64,000 nucleotides of DNA, from contig CAVVPD010000007.1 of NCBI GenBank assembly GCA_963750045.1, forward strand, positions 682,001 to 746,000, given 5' to 3'. The translations under genes and the position numbers were made by a program. Below are positions 18,160 through 26,650 of the stretch, in pieces (the first letter of the stretch is position 1; each line of letters opens with the position of its first letter). The notes beneath the pieces were generated by a model. That model had not been told where the DNA came from, did not search any database, and saw only the letters and a program-made list of their open reading frames with translations. This DNA comes from DASUAS01 sp963750045. Lineage in GTDB: Bacteria > Actinomycetota > Acidimicrobiia > IMCC26256 > DASPTH01.

Positions 18160-19629
18160 ATGGACACCATGATCGACGAGCGCCGGTCGTACGTCGCCGG
18201 CCGATGGATCGACGGCGACGAGTCGCTCCCGGTGGAGAACCCGGCCGACGAGTCGCACCTGACCGACGTCTCCGTCACGCCCGTCGCCGGGTTCGGACGG
18301 GCCGTCGCCGAAGCGCGCCGCTCGTTCGACGAGGGACCCTGGGCGACGATGTCGGCAGCCGAGCGGGCCCGGATCCTGCACGCGTTGGTCGACCACATCG
18401 AAGCGAACGGCGCGGCACTGACCGGGACGATGATGGCCGAAGCGGGCCAACCGAGGATGTACGCGGAGTTCGCCCAACTCAACATGGGCGTCACCCTGGC
18501 CCGGGGGACCATCGACCTGTTCCAGTCGATGGCGCACGAGGAGGCGAACCCGGTGCCGCTCGACGATCTGGTGCGCGGCGGCGTCAAGCTGAGCATCCGA
18601 CGCCACGAGCCGATCGGCGTCGTCGCCGCGATCACGCCGTACAACGGCGCGATCATCATGGCGTTCCAAAAGCTCATCCCCGCGCTCATGGCCGGCAACT
18701 CCGTCATCCTGCGGCCGAGCCCGCTCACGCCCATCTCGTCGCTGATCTTCGGGTCGGCTGCCGATGCCGCCGGGCTGCCGCCCGGCGTGCTCAGCGTCGT
18801 CGTCGAGGCCGGCGCCACCGGGGCCGAGCTGCTCACCACCGATCCCGCGGTGGACATGGTGTCGTTCACGGGATCGACCGCGGTCGGCCGCCAGATCCTC
18901 GCCCAGGCGTCACCGACGGTGAAGCGGGTCGCGCTCGAGCTCGGGGGCAAGTCGGCCCAGATCTACCTGCCCGACGCGGTCGAGCGCGCCGCCGCGGGCG
19001 CGATGGCCGTAGTGGCGATGACCGCGGGCCAGGCCTGCGTGGCCGCCACCCGGATGGTGGTGCCGCGCGACCGCAAGGACGAGGTGCTCGACGCGGTGAG
19101 CGCCGCCTACGCATCCATCACGGTCGGACCTCCCACCGATCCCGGCGCGTTGATGGGGCCGGTCATCACCGCCGCGCAACGCGAGCGCTGCGAACGCTAC
19201 GTCGCACTGGCCGAGGAGCAGGGGGGCAAGGTCACGGTCGGCGGTCGTCGTCCCGCCGACCTCGAGCGCGGGTACTACTTCGAGCCGACGGTGCTCGACC
19301 TCCCCGACAATGCGAACCCCGCCGCGCAGGAAGAGATCTTCGGGCCGGTCATCGCCGTCCTCGCGTACGACGACCTCGACGACGCGGTGAGCATCGCCAA
19401 CGACAGCGTCTACGGCCTCTCCGCGCAGGTCTACGGCGCCGACGTGGCGGCCGCGACCGACGTGGCGCGGCGGCTCCGCGCCGGTGCGGTCAACGTCAAC
19501 ACGAGCATGTTCAGCGCGTACGCGCCGAGCGGTGGCTACAAGCAGAGCGGTCTCGGCCGCGAGCGCGGCCCGGACGGCATCCGGGCATTCCAAGAGGTCA
19601 AGCACCTGGCGATCGGAGAATTGCAGTGA
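18160..19629 (+). CDS. NAD(P)-dependent aldehyde dehydrogenase
   Basis: 489 residues, full length for the ALDH superfamily. It shows the N-terminal YVAGRWIDG, the cofactor-helix region ITPYNGAIIMAF, FTGSTAVGRQI, the general base Glu in LELGGKSAQIY and the nucleophilic Cys in AGQACVAATR. The end has GGYKQSGLGRERG. The ATG is preceded by a GGGGGAG ribosome site. It is the first gene of an overlapping operon that runs to the TetR at 23560. It would oxidise an aldehyde to the acid, plausibly the product of an aldolase such as the 16879 protein. The substrate is unknown. Confidence 0.93.
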   Translation: MDTMIDERRSYVAGRWIDGDESLPVENPADESHLTDVSVTPVAGFGRAVAEARRSFDEGPWATMSAAERARILHALVDHIEANGAALTGTMMAEAGQPRMYAEFAQLNMGVTLARGTIDLFQSMAHEEANPVPLDDLVRGGVKLSIRRHEPIGVVAAITPYNGAIIMAFQKLIPALMAGNSVILRPSPLTPISSLIFGSAADAAGLPPGVLSVVVEAGATGAELLTTDPAVDMVSFTGSTAVGRQILAQASPTVKRVALELGGKSAQIYLPDAVERAAAGAMAVVAMTAGQACVAATRMVVPRDRKDEVLDAVSAAYASITVGPPTDPGALMGPVITAAQRERCERYVALAEEQGGKVTVGGRRPADLERGYYFEPTVLDLPDNANPAAQEEIFGPVIAVLAYDDLDDAVSIANDSVYGLSAQVYGADVAAATDVARRLRAGAVNVNTSMFSAYAPSGGYKQSGLGRERGPDGIRAFQEVKHLAIGELQ

Positions 19630-20840
19630 CGACGTACGACCTGGACTGGCTCATCTCCGTCGACGACCACATCCTCGAACCGCCGGACCTGTGGGTGGAC
19701 CGCGTGCCCGCCAAGGACCGCGACCGCGCGCCACGGATGGTCCGCGACGGCGACGACCAGTACTGGCTGTACGAGGACAAGAAGATGCCCACGTCCGGCT
19801 TGAGCGCCGTCGTCGGCAGGGCGAAGGAGGAGTTCAGCCCGAACCCGCTGAACTACGACGAGATGCGGCCCGGCTGTTACGACCCGGTGGCTCGGCTCGA
19901 GGACATGGACCGCGGCGGGATCCTGGCTTCGCTGTGCTTCCCGACGCTGCCGCGCTTCTGCGGCCAGCTCTTCTACGAGGCGAAGGACCGCGACTTCGGC
20001 TTCGTCTGCCTCCAGGCGTACAACGACTGGATGATCGACGCCTGGTGTGGCGCGGCGCCCGGCCGGTACATCCCGTTGGTCCTGATCCCGATCTGGGACC
20101 CCACGCTCGCGGCCACGGAGCTCCAGCGGTGCGCGGCGAAGGGCGCGACCGCGTTCTGCTTCTCGGAGAACCCCGAGCCGCTGGGGCTGCCCACCATCCA
20201 CGACCCCGACCGCTACTGGGACCCGGTGATGGCAGCCGCGCAGGACACGCAGATGGTCGTGTGCATGCACGTCGGCTCGTCGTCGACCATGCCGCTCATC
20301 TCGAAGGACGCTCCCGGGCTCGCCAACCTCACCTTCGGTGCGATCCGCGCCGCGGGGACGATGCTGGCGTGGCTGTTCAGCGACTACTTCGAGCGGATGC
20401 CCGGCCTCAAGATCGCGCTGTCCGAGGGCAACATCGGCTGGATGCCGTACTTCATCGAACGGGCCGAGCAGGTGATCGACAAGCAGCGGCACTGGGCCAA
20501 GAACACGAGCGTCCAGTTCTACGAGAACAGCGTCGACACCCGCCAGGTGATGGCCGACCTCGATCACCTCGACGTGCGGCGCACCATTCGCGAGCACATC
20601 TTCGGTTGCTTCATCGAGGAGAGCTCCGGGTTGCGGTCGCTCGACATCATCGGCGAGGACAACGTGATGGTCGAGACCGACTACCCCCACAGCGACACCA
20701 CCTGGCCCGACTGCATCGGGGTCGTGCGGAAGCTCCTCACCGGTCTCCCCGAGGAGACCCAGTACAAGATCCAACGCGGCAACGCCGAGAAGCTCTTCCG
20801 CTTCACCCCGGCGGCGCCGCCGGGGTCGACGAATGCCTGA
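19626..20840 (+). CDS. amidohydrolase family 2 (ACMSD-like) metal-dependent hydrolase
   Basis: 404 residues. The metal motif ISVDDHILEPPDLW is at the N-terminus, SEGNIGWMPYFIERAEQ lies in the barrel, and VETDYPHSDTTWPDC is followed by NAEKLFRF at the end. It is closely similar in layout to the proteins at 428 and 59528. GTG 19626 overlaps the ALDH stop (GTGA). The next gene, a ferredoxin, begins 8 bases inside its end. Such enzymes often decarboxylate or hydrolyse ring-derived intermediates. Membership in this operon suggests a step near the ALDH and P450 reactions. Confidence 0.87.
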   Translation: MTTYDLDWLISVDDHILEPPDLWVDRVPAKDRDRAPRMVRDGDDQYWLYEDKKMPTSGLSAVVGRAKEEFSPNPLNYDEMRPGCYDPVARLEDMDRGGILASLCFPTLPRFCGQLFYEAKDRDFGFVCLQAYNDWMIDAWCGAAPGRYIPLVLIPIWDPTLAATELQRCAAKGATAFCFSENPEPLGLPTIHDPDRYWDPVMAAAQDTQMVVCMHVGSSSTMPLISKDAPGLANLTFGAIRAAGTMLAWLFSDYFERMPGLKIALSEGNIGWMPYFIERAEQVIDKQRHWAKNTSVQFYENSVDTRQVMADLDHLDVRRTIREHIFGCFIEESSGLRSLDIIGEDNVMVETDYPHSDTTWPDCIGVVRKLLTGLPEETQYKIQRGNAEKLFRFTPAAPPGSTNA

Positions 20841-21081
20841 GGCGGCGTCGACGTGGTCGATCGAGGTCGACCGCGAGCTGTGCATGGGCAGCGGCATGTG
20901 CATCGTGTACGCCCCGGCCACCTTCGAGCACGACGAGCACACCAAGGCGGTGGTCGTCGATCCCGCGGGTGACCCGATCGACGCGATCCGCAACGCGGTG
21001 CAGGCGTGCCCCACGAGCGCGCTGCGCCTCCTTTCCCAAGACACCGTGACCGACGACGACGAGCAGGACGAAGGAGCATGA
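20833..21081 (+). CDS. [3Fe-4S] ferredoxin, probable P450 electron donor
   Basis: 82 residues with three cluster cysteines: C17 and C23 (LCMGSGMCIVYAP) and C59 (QACPTSAL). One Cys is missing relative to [4Fe-4S] proteins, which defines the small actinobacterial 3Fe-4S ferredoxins that reduce P450s. It starts inside the end of the amidohydrolase gene and overlaps the SDR gene by ATGA. The P450 two genes downstream is the likely partner. No ferredoxin reductase is encoded in the window. Confidence 0.9.
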   Translation: MPEAASTWSIEVDRELCMGSGMCIVYAPATFEHDEHTKAVVVDPAGDPIDAIRNAVQACPTSALRLLSQDTVTDDDEQDEGA

Positions 21082-21863
21082 GCATGTTGCTGGAGGGCAA
21101 GTCGGCGATCGTCATGGGTGCCGGATCGGGGGTCGGCCACGCGTCGGCGCTGCGCTTCGCCGAAGAGGGCGCTCGCGTCGTGGTCGCCGACGTCGACCTC
21201 GAACGGGCGAAGGAGACGGTGCGCCTGGTCGAGGAGGCGGGGGGCAGCGCGATCGCCGACCGGTGCGACGTGTCGCAGGAGGCCGACGTCGAGGCGACCG
21301 TCGCGCTCGCGGTCTCCACCTACGGGCGCCTCGACATCATCTTCAACAACGTCGGCGTCCCGACGCCGCGGCCCGGGTTGATCTTCGAGGAGCACACCGT
21401 CGACGACTTCGACCGCCTCTTCGCCATCAACGCGAAGGGCGTGTTCCTCGGCTCCAAGCACGCCGTCCTCCAGTTCAAGAAGCAGGGCGGCGGCGGCGTC
21501 ATCCTCAACACCGGTTCGGTCGCCGGCCTGGTGTCGTGGGGCGGGGGTGTCTACGGCTCCACCAAGGGCGCGGTGCACCAGCTCACCAAGGCCGTGGCCA
21601 TCGAGGGCGCACCGTTCGACATCCGCTGCAACGCGATCTGCCCGGCGGGGATGCCGTACACCAACTTCACCAACGCCATGGGTATGGACGTGCCCGAGGA
21701 CCAGCGCGAGCAGATGGCCCAAGGCGTGGGCTCCATGCATCCGCTGGGTCGCCCCATCACCGCCGAGGACTGCGCCGAGGCCGCGGTGTACCTGGTGTCC
21801 GACCACGCCAAGAACGTCACCGGCGCGCTGCTGCCCGTCGACGGCGGGTACGTCGCCCGATGA
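21078..21863 (+). CDS. short-chain dehydrogenase/reductase
   Basis: 261 residues of classical SDR fold. The dinucleotide site is VMGAGSGVGHASALRFAEEG, followed by VVADVD (an Asp favouring NAD) and NNVGVP. The catalytic residues are Ser in NTGSVAGLVSW and Tyr/Lys in VYGSTKGAVHQL. The C-terminus LLPVDGGYVAR is typical. It is translationally coupled on both sides by ATGA. In this operon it probably oxidises an alcohol, perhaps one made by the P450, or a beta-hydroxy intermediate. Confidence 0.92.
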   Translation: MSMLLEGKSAIVMGAGSGVGHASALRFAEEGARVVVADVDLERAKETVRLVEEAGGSAIADRCDVSQEADVEATVALAVSTYGRLDIIFNNVGVPTPRPGLIFEEHTVDDFDRLFAINAKGVFLGSKHAVLQFKKQGGGGVILNTGSVAGLVSWGGGVYGSTKGAVHQLTKAVAIEGAPFDIRCNAICPAGMPYTNFTNAMGMDVPEDQREQMAQGVGSMHPLGRPITAEDCAEAAVYLVSDHAKNVTGALLPVDGGYVAR

Positions 21864-23113
21864 GCGACGGTACCCAGACGCTCGACCGCGAGGAGCTGCG
21901 GCGGCTGTTCGACCTGCGCAGCAGCTACAACGCGCACTCGGGTGGCGGCTACGCCGACGACCCGTACCCGGTCTGGCACGAGCTGCGCGACCGGGCGCCG
22001 GTGCACGAGGGCGTCGTCCACGAGCTCACCGGCTATCCGGGTGACTGGTTCTTCCAGGGGCTGCCGTACCCGGACCGCCCGCACTTCTCCGCCTTCAGCT
22101 TCGACGCGTGCGACGCGGCGTTCCGCGACGGCGACCTGTTCGCGTCGTCGGCGGCCGAGGAGCACATCGACACCACCGAGCCAGGTGTGTTCAACAGCAT
22201 CCTGGCGATGGGAGGTGCCCAGCACCGGCGGTACCGGGCGCTGGTGCAGCCGTCGTTCGTCCCGGCCAGGGCCCAGTGGTGGATCACCAACTGGATCGAG
22301 CACACCGTGCACTCGCTCATCGACGGCTTCGTCGGCGATAAGCACGCCGAGCTCAACGTCGACTTCGCGGCGGCGATCCCCGTGCTCACGATCACAGGCA
22401 GCTTCGGGGTCAGTGTCGAGCAGGCGCTCGTGATCCGCGAGTTCCTCATGAGCGACTCGCAGCGCGTCTTCGACATCCTGGAACCGATCGTCGCCGCTCG
22501 GCGCGCGGAGCCGACCGACGACCTCATCAGCGTGCTCGTCGAGGCCGAGTACACGGACGAGGACGGCGTCGTGCACCGCCTGTCCGACCCCGAGATCTAC
22601 TCGTTCGCGATGCTGCTGCTGGCGGCCGGCTCGGGCACGACGTGGAAGCAGATGGGGATCACCCTCGCGGCGATCCTCGAGCGACCCGAGATTCTCGCCG
22701 CGGTACGCGACGACCCGACGCTGGTCCGGCCCACGATCGAGGAATCGGTGCGCTGGATGCCGACCGACCCGATGTTCTCGCGCCACGTCACCCGCGACAC
22801 GGAGTTCTTCGGCGTGGACCTCCCACAGGGATCGGTGCTCCACCTCTGCCTCGGCGCGGCGAACCGCGACCCGGCGCGCTGGGAACGTCCCGACGAGTAC
22901 GACTTCACCCGGGCGCCCCGACCGTCGTTGGCCTTCGGCAACGGACCGCACGTCTGCCTCGGAATGCACGTGGCCCGAGCGGAGATGCAGGTAGGGATCG
23001 CCGCCCTGCTCGACCGCCTGCCCGACCTGCGACTCGACCCCAATGCCGAGGCGCCCCGCTACATCGGCATGTACGAACGTGGCGCCACGGCGATCCCCGT
23101 GGTGTTCGGCTGA
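21860..23113 (+). CDS. cytochrome P450
   Basis: 417 residues. The heme-ligand loop is FGNGPHVCLGMHVAR, with Cys near residue 366. The E-x-x-R pair is in EESVRW, and the C-helix region is GGAQHRRYRALVQPSF. The I-helix reads LAAGSGTTWKQ. The acidic residue that normally precedes the Thr pair (A-G-x-E/D-T-T) is Gly here, which could alter proton delivery and chemistry. A matching ferredoxin is encoded upstream. Likely a soluble bacterial monooxygenase acting on a lipid or terpenoid intermediate of the operon. Confidence 0.93.
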   Translation: MSDGTQTLDREELRRLFDLRSSYNAHSGGGYADDPYPVWHELRDRAPVHEGVVHELTGYPGDWFFQGLPYPDRPHFSAFSFDACDAAFRDGDLFASSAAEEHIDTTEPGVFNSILAMGGAQHRRYRALVQPSFVPARAQWWITNWIEHTVHSLIDGFVGDKHAELNVDFAAAIPVLTITGSFGVSVEQALVIREFLMSDSQRVFDILEPIVAARRAEPTDDLISVLVEAEYTDEDGVVHRLSDPEIYSFAMLLLAAGSGTTWKQMGITLAAILERPEILAAVRDDPTLVRPTIEESVRWMPTDPMFSRHVTRDTEFFGVDLPQGSVLHLCLGAANRDPARWERPDEYDFTRAPRPSLAFGNGPHVCLGMHVARAEMQVGIAALLDRLPDLRLDPNAEAPRYIGMYERGATAIPVVFG

Positions 23114-23128
23114 CCCAGGAGCATCGAC

Positions 23129-23563
23129 GTGAACGAACCCGGATACCAGGCCCCCGACGTCACCCTGCTCGGTGAAGAGCACGTCCAGCGCTATCGCGAG
23201 ACGAACGGCGAGGTCGGCTACCTCTGGAACGGCGCCACCGCGCTGCTGCTCACCACCACGGGACGCAAGACCGGCCAGGCGCGCACCCAGCCGTTGATCT
23301 TCGCCCGTGACGGTGACGACTACCTCGTCGTGGCCTCGATGGGTGGCGCGCCGAGCCATCCCTCGTGGTACCTCAACCTCACTGCGAACCCCGACGCCGA
23401 GGTCCAGGTGAAGGGCGACGTCTTCCCGGTGACCGCGCGCACCGCATCCGACGAGGAGAAGCCGCGTCTCTGGAAGATCGTCAACGAGGTGTGGCCCAAC
23501 TACGACGTGTACCAGACGCGCACTGAGCGGGCGATCCCGGTCGTCGTGCTCTCGCCCTCATGA
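23129..23563 (+). CDS. F420/deazaflavin-dependent nitroreductase family protein (DDN-like)
   Basis: 144 residues of the split-barrel DUF385/DDN family: ALLLTTTGRKTGQARTQPL, LVVASMGGAPSHPSWYLNL and VQVKGDVFPVTARTA are the family blocks. Mycobacterial members bind F420 or quinones and reduce enones or nitro compounds. The GTG start lies 15 bases after the P450 stop, and the end overlaps the TetR start (ATGA). A ring or enone reduction in the pathway is plausible. Cofactor use is inferred from the family. Confidence 0.87.
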   Translation: MNEPGYQAPDVTLLGEEHVQRYRETNGEVGYLWNGATALLLTTTGRKTGQARTQPLIFARDGDDYLVVASMGGAPSHPSWYLNLTANPDAEVQVKGDVFPVTARTASDEEKPRLWKIVNEVWPNYDVYQTRTERAIPVVVLSPS

Positions 23564-24222
23564 CCCAGACCGCCGCGCCGTCGACCTCGGCCGAGCGCGC
23601 CGCCGACCGCTCACCGGCGGCCCAGCGTTTCGCGCCGCGACGGGTCGAGCAGGCCCAGCTGATCGTCGACGCCGGTCGCCGCCTGATCGCCGAACGCGGC
23701 GATCGCTTCACGACCCAGGAGCTTGTGAAGGAGGCCGGGGTCGCGTTGCAGACGTTCTACCGCCTCTTCGCGGGAAAGGATCAGCTCCTCCTCGCGGTCT
23801 TCGAGGACCTGATCGCCGAGAGCTGCGCGGCCTACGAGGCCGCGGCCCGCGAGCTTTCGGACCCGGTGACCCGCCTGCGCTACTACCTCACCGAGGCGTT
23901 GCACACGCTCGCGGAGGGCGACGCGGGGATCGCGCCCCGTTTCGTCACCGCGGAGCACTGGCGGCTGCACCAGCTCTTCCCCGAGGAGATGTCGCTGGCG
24001 ACCCAGCCGTTCGCCGACCTCGTGGCGGCGCAGTTGGAGCTGGCGGCCGCCGCCGGCACCCTGGCGCCCGCCGATCCCCGGCGGGACGCCTGGTTCATCA
24101 CCAAGCTGGTGATGGCGGTGTTCCACCACTACGCGTTCGCCGACCTGCCCGACGACGTGGCCACGATCCGCGACGACCTCTGGGGGTTCTGCCTCACCGC
24201 GGTCGGCGGCCGCGCGCCCTGA
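23560..24222 (+). CDS. TetR-family transcriptional regulator
   Basis: 220 residues. The helix-turn-helix spans about residues 30-75 (QLIVDAGRRLIAERGDRFT, VALQTFYRLFAGKDQLLLAV). The C-terminal ligand domain ends with HHYAFADLPDD. It is the last gene of the ALDH-to-DDN operon (ATGA overlap), so it probably controls this operon in response to a substrate or acyl-CoA. The palindrome at 18120-18132 is the best operator candidate. Confidence 0.88.
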   Translation: MTQTAAPSTSAERAADRSPAAQRFAPRRVEQAQLIVDAGRRLIAERGDRFTTQELVKEAGVALQTFYRLFAGKDQLLLAVFEDLIAESCAAYEAAARELSDPVTRLRYYLTEALHTLAEGDAGIAPRFVTAEHWRLHQLFPEEMSLATQPFADLVAAQLELAAAAGTLAPADPRRDAWFITKLVMAVFHHYAFADLPDDVATIRDDLWGFCLTAVGGRAP

Positions 24223-24286
24223 ACGATCGCCGCGATCCCGGGCGACGAGTCTCACACCGAACTGCCGCGCAATGGGGGAAAGTGCG

Positions 24287-25609
24287 ATGAAGCGCAACGT
24301 ACGACGAGGGGGACGCGCCGCGGTCTGTGCCGCGGTTGCCGGGATGTTGCTCGTGGCGGGCTTGTCGGCCGCGGGCAGCGCCACGGTGCGAGCTGCGGAC
24401 GAGGGCGTCACCGCCAAGGCGGTCACGCTGGGGTTCATCTACCCGGCAACGGGCGTGGCGGCGTCCATCTCGCAGAACGGCCTCGCGGCGTTCCAGGCAC
24501 GCATCGACCGCGAGAACGCCAAGGGGGGCGTGCACGGTCGCAAGATCGAAGTGGTCTCGCGCGACGACGCGTCGTCGGGACAGAACCTCACCGCCGCACA
24601 GGACCTGGTGGAGAACGAGCACGTCTTCGCGGTCGTGAACGAGTCGCCGTTCGCGTTCCTGTCGTACCGCTGGCTGCTCGAGCACGGCGTCCCGATGATC
24701 GGCAACGGCGTCGACGGCACCTACTACCAGCAGAAGGGCAACGAGGACATCCTCTCCACGACGGGGAACGGCAATCCCTTCGGAGATCTCACGTACGACT
24801 CCCCGGCGCGGATCATGAAGATGCTGGGGGTCACGAAGGTCGGCGTGCTGGCCTACGGTGCAGCGTCGTCGTCGGTCGCGACCGCGAAGGCGTTGATGAG
24901 CTACGCCGTGCCCGAGGTCGGCCTCGATCCCGCGTACACCAACACCTCGATCGACTTCGGGACGTCGGACGTCGGGGCGCCGGTGCTCGGGATCAAGAAC
25001 GCGGGCGTCGACGGCGTGTACCTGCCGATGGCCGCCGCCACCAACATCGCGGTCGCACAGGCGTTGGTGCAGAACGGGGTCGAGGTGAAGGCCACGATCC
25101 TCGCCACCGGGTATGGCCAGGACCTGCTCGACTCCCCGGCGGCGAAGACCCTGCCGTCGACCGCCTACTTCTCCGTCGGCGGGAAGCCGGTGGAGATCAA
25201 GGACGCAGCGACCAAACGGTTCCAGGCCGACCTGAAGAAGTACGCGAAGTTCTCGGGGGTACCGGACTACGGGATGTACCAGGGGTACATCCTCGCCGAC
25301 TTCGCGATCGCCGGTCTGCAGAAGGCGGGCAACCCGCCGACCCGCAAGGGCCTCATCGACGGCGCACACAGCATCGGGATGTACGACCAGGCCGGCCTGG
25401 CCTGCCAGCCTGTCGACGTGAGCCTCGCCGGCCGAGGGAAGGTGCCCACGACAAGCTGCGCGTACGTCGTGCAGTTGAAGAACGGCAAGTTCGTTCCGTA
25501 CCCGAGGAACGGCAAGCCGATCCAGGCCAAGCTCGTCGGCTCACCGGAAGCGCTCGCCGCCAACAAGAGCGGTGCCGCCGCGGCGCCGGCCACCACGGTG
25601 GCACCGTGA
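24287..25609 (+). CDS. ABC-transporter substrate-binding protein, branched-chain amino acid (LivJ) type
   Basis: 440 residues. A signal peptide is visible (MKRNVRRGGRA, hydrophobic stretch, VRA-AD cleavage region) with no lipobox Cys. The periplasmic-binding fold shows VTLGFIYPATGVAAS, GGVHGRKIEVVSRDD and FAVVNESPFAFLSYRWL. ATG 24287 follows a GGGGGAAA ribosome site; an in-frame ATG at 24272 is less likely. No permease or ATPase genes are adjacent, so it is an orphan receptor, as is common in actinobacterial degradation clusters. It probably captures the pathway substrate or a related carboxylate. The stop overlaps the next start (GTGA). Confidence 0.88.
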   Translation: MKRNVRRGGRAAVCAAVAGMLLVAGLSAAGSATVRAADEGVTAKAVTLGFIYPATGVAASISQNGLAAFQARIDRENAKGGVHGRKIEVVSRDDASSGQNLTAAQDLVENEHVFAVVNESPFAFLSYRWLLEHGVPMIGNGVDGTYYQQKGNEDILSTTGNGNPFGDLTYDSPARIMKMLGVTKVGVLAYGAASSSVATAKALMSYAVPEVGLDPAYTNTSIDFGTSDVGAPVLGIKNAGVDGVYLPMAAATNIAVAQALVQNGVEVKATILATGYGQDLLDSPAAKTLPSTAYFSVGGKPVEIKDAATKRFQADLKKYAKFSGVPDYGMYQGYILADFAIAGLQKAGNPPTRKGLIDGAHSIGMYDQAGLACQPVDVSLAGRGKVPTTSCAYVVQLKNGKFVPYPRNGKPIQAKLVGSPEALAANKSGAAAAPATTVAP

Positions 25610-26650
25610 CCTCGGCCGTCGCGATCCCCGAGTCGCTCGACGAGCTCCTCACGCCCGAGTGGCTCAACGTGGCGCTGTCGACACGGTTCCCTGGGGTGCA
25701 CGTCACCCGCGTCACGCCGGGGCCCGTGGTCGAACGGGTGTCGACCAACGCTCGGTTCCACATCGAGGGGGACCTCCCGCAGGGTCTGGCGCCGGCCCTG
25801 TGTGCGAAGGGCTACTTCGGCGACGTCGGCCGCGGGAGCGCAAGTGCGGGCGTGCCGGAGGCGATGTTCTACCGCGACCTCGCCCGCGCCACCGGCGTGC
25901 GCACGCTGAACAGCGTGTGGGCAGACGTCGACCCGGTGTCGAGCCACGGTGTCGTGATCACCGAGGACGCCGTCGAGGCGGGCGGAGTGTTCTGCGACGC
26001 GCTCGACCCGTGCACCGTCGACCGCACCGCCGAGACGCTCGAGCAGTTCGCGCTGCTCCACGCGCACGCGTGGGAGGACGTCCGGCTGGCCGAGTCGTCG
26101 TGGCTCAACCCTCGTCTGGCGTGGATCCTGCAGGTCCGCGGGATCAAGGAGATCCGCGGCGAACTTCGACGGGCCCAACGGTGCCGGAGTGCCAGACGGG
26201 ACGCGCGACGCCCAGGCCCTCATCGACGCGTACGGGCGCCTCGCGTCGAGGGCTCCGGGTCCGGGTTGGGCAGTCGCGGACGGCGACGCGCACGTCGGCA
26301 ACACCTTCCTCGACCGCGACGGGCGACCGGGTCTGCTCGATTGGCAGGTGACGCAGTACGGACCCTGGGGCATCGACGTGGGGTACCACATCGCGTCGGC
26401 GCTCGAGCCCGCGGTGCGGGCCGCCAACGAGCGCGAGCTGCTGCGCCACTACCTCGCTGCGCTCACGGCGGCCGGTGTCACCGACGCACCGTCGTTCGAC
26501 GAGGCGTGGAACGAGTACCGGTGTGGGCTCGTGCACGGGTTCTTCCTCTGGGGGATCACCCAGTACGTGCAGCCGGACATCATCGCCGCGCTGCTCCGAC
26601 GGCTCGGCACCGCGGCGTTCGAGCTGGACTCGTACGCGGCGCTCTCGTGA
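25606..26650 (+). CDS. aminoglycoside-phosphotransferase-fold (small-molecule kinase-like) protein (frame broken)
   Basis: About 347 residues. The N-lobe (ALCAKGYFGDVGR, the likely ATP Lys) and the hinge are in the first frame. After a break near 26160 in a CCGCGGCG tract, the catalytic loop VADGDAHVGNTFLD and the metal motif GLLDWQ follow, then the C-lobe LVHGFFLWGITQYVQ. The pattern D-x-H-x-x-N plus D-W-Q is typical of APH/choline-kinase-like proteins that phosphorylate hydroxyl groups of small molecules. It is coupled on both sides by GTGA. A kinase in a degradation operon may act on a hydroxylated substrate. Confidence 0.8.

Noticed and set aside
16039..18669. An 876-codon minus-strand open frame
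   Set aside because: It is antisense to the CoA-transferase, DUF35, thiolase and ALDH genes, all well supported.
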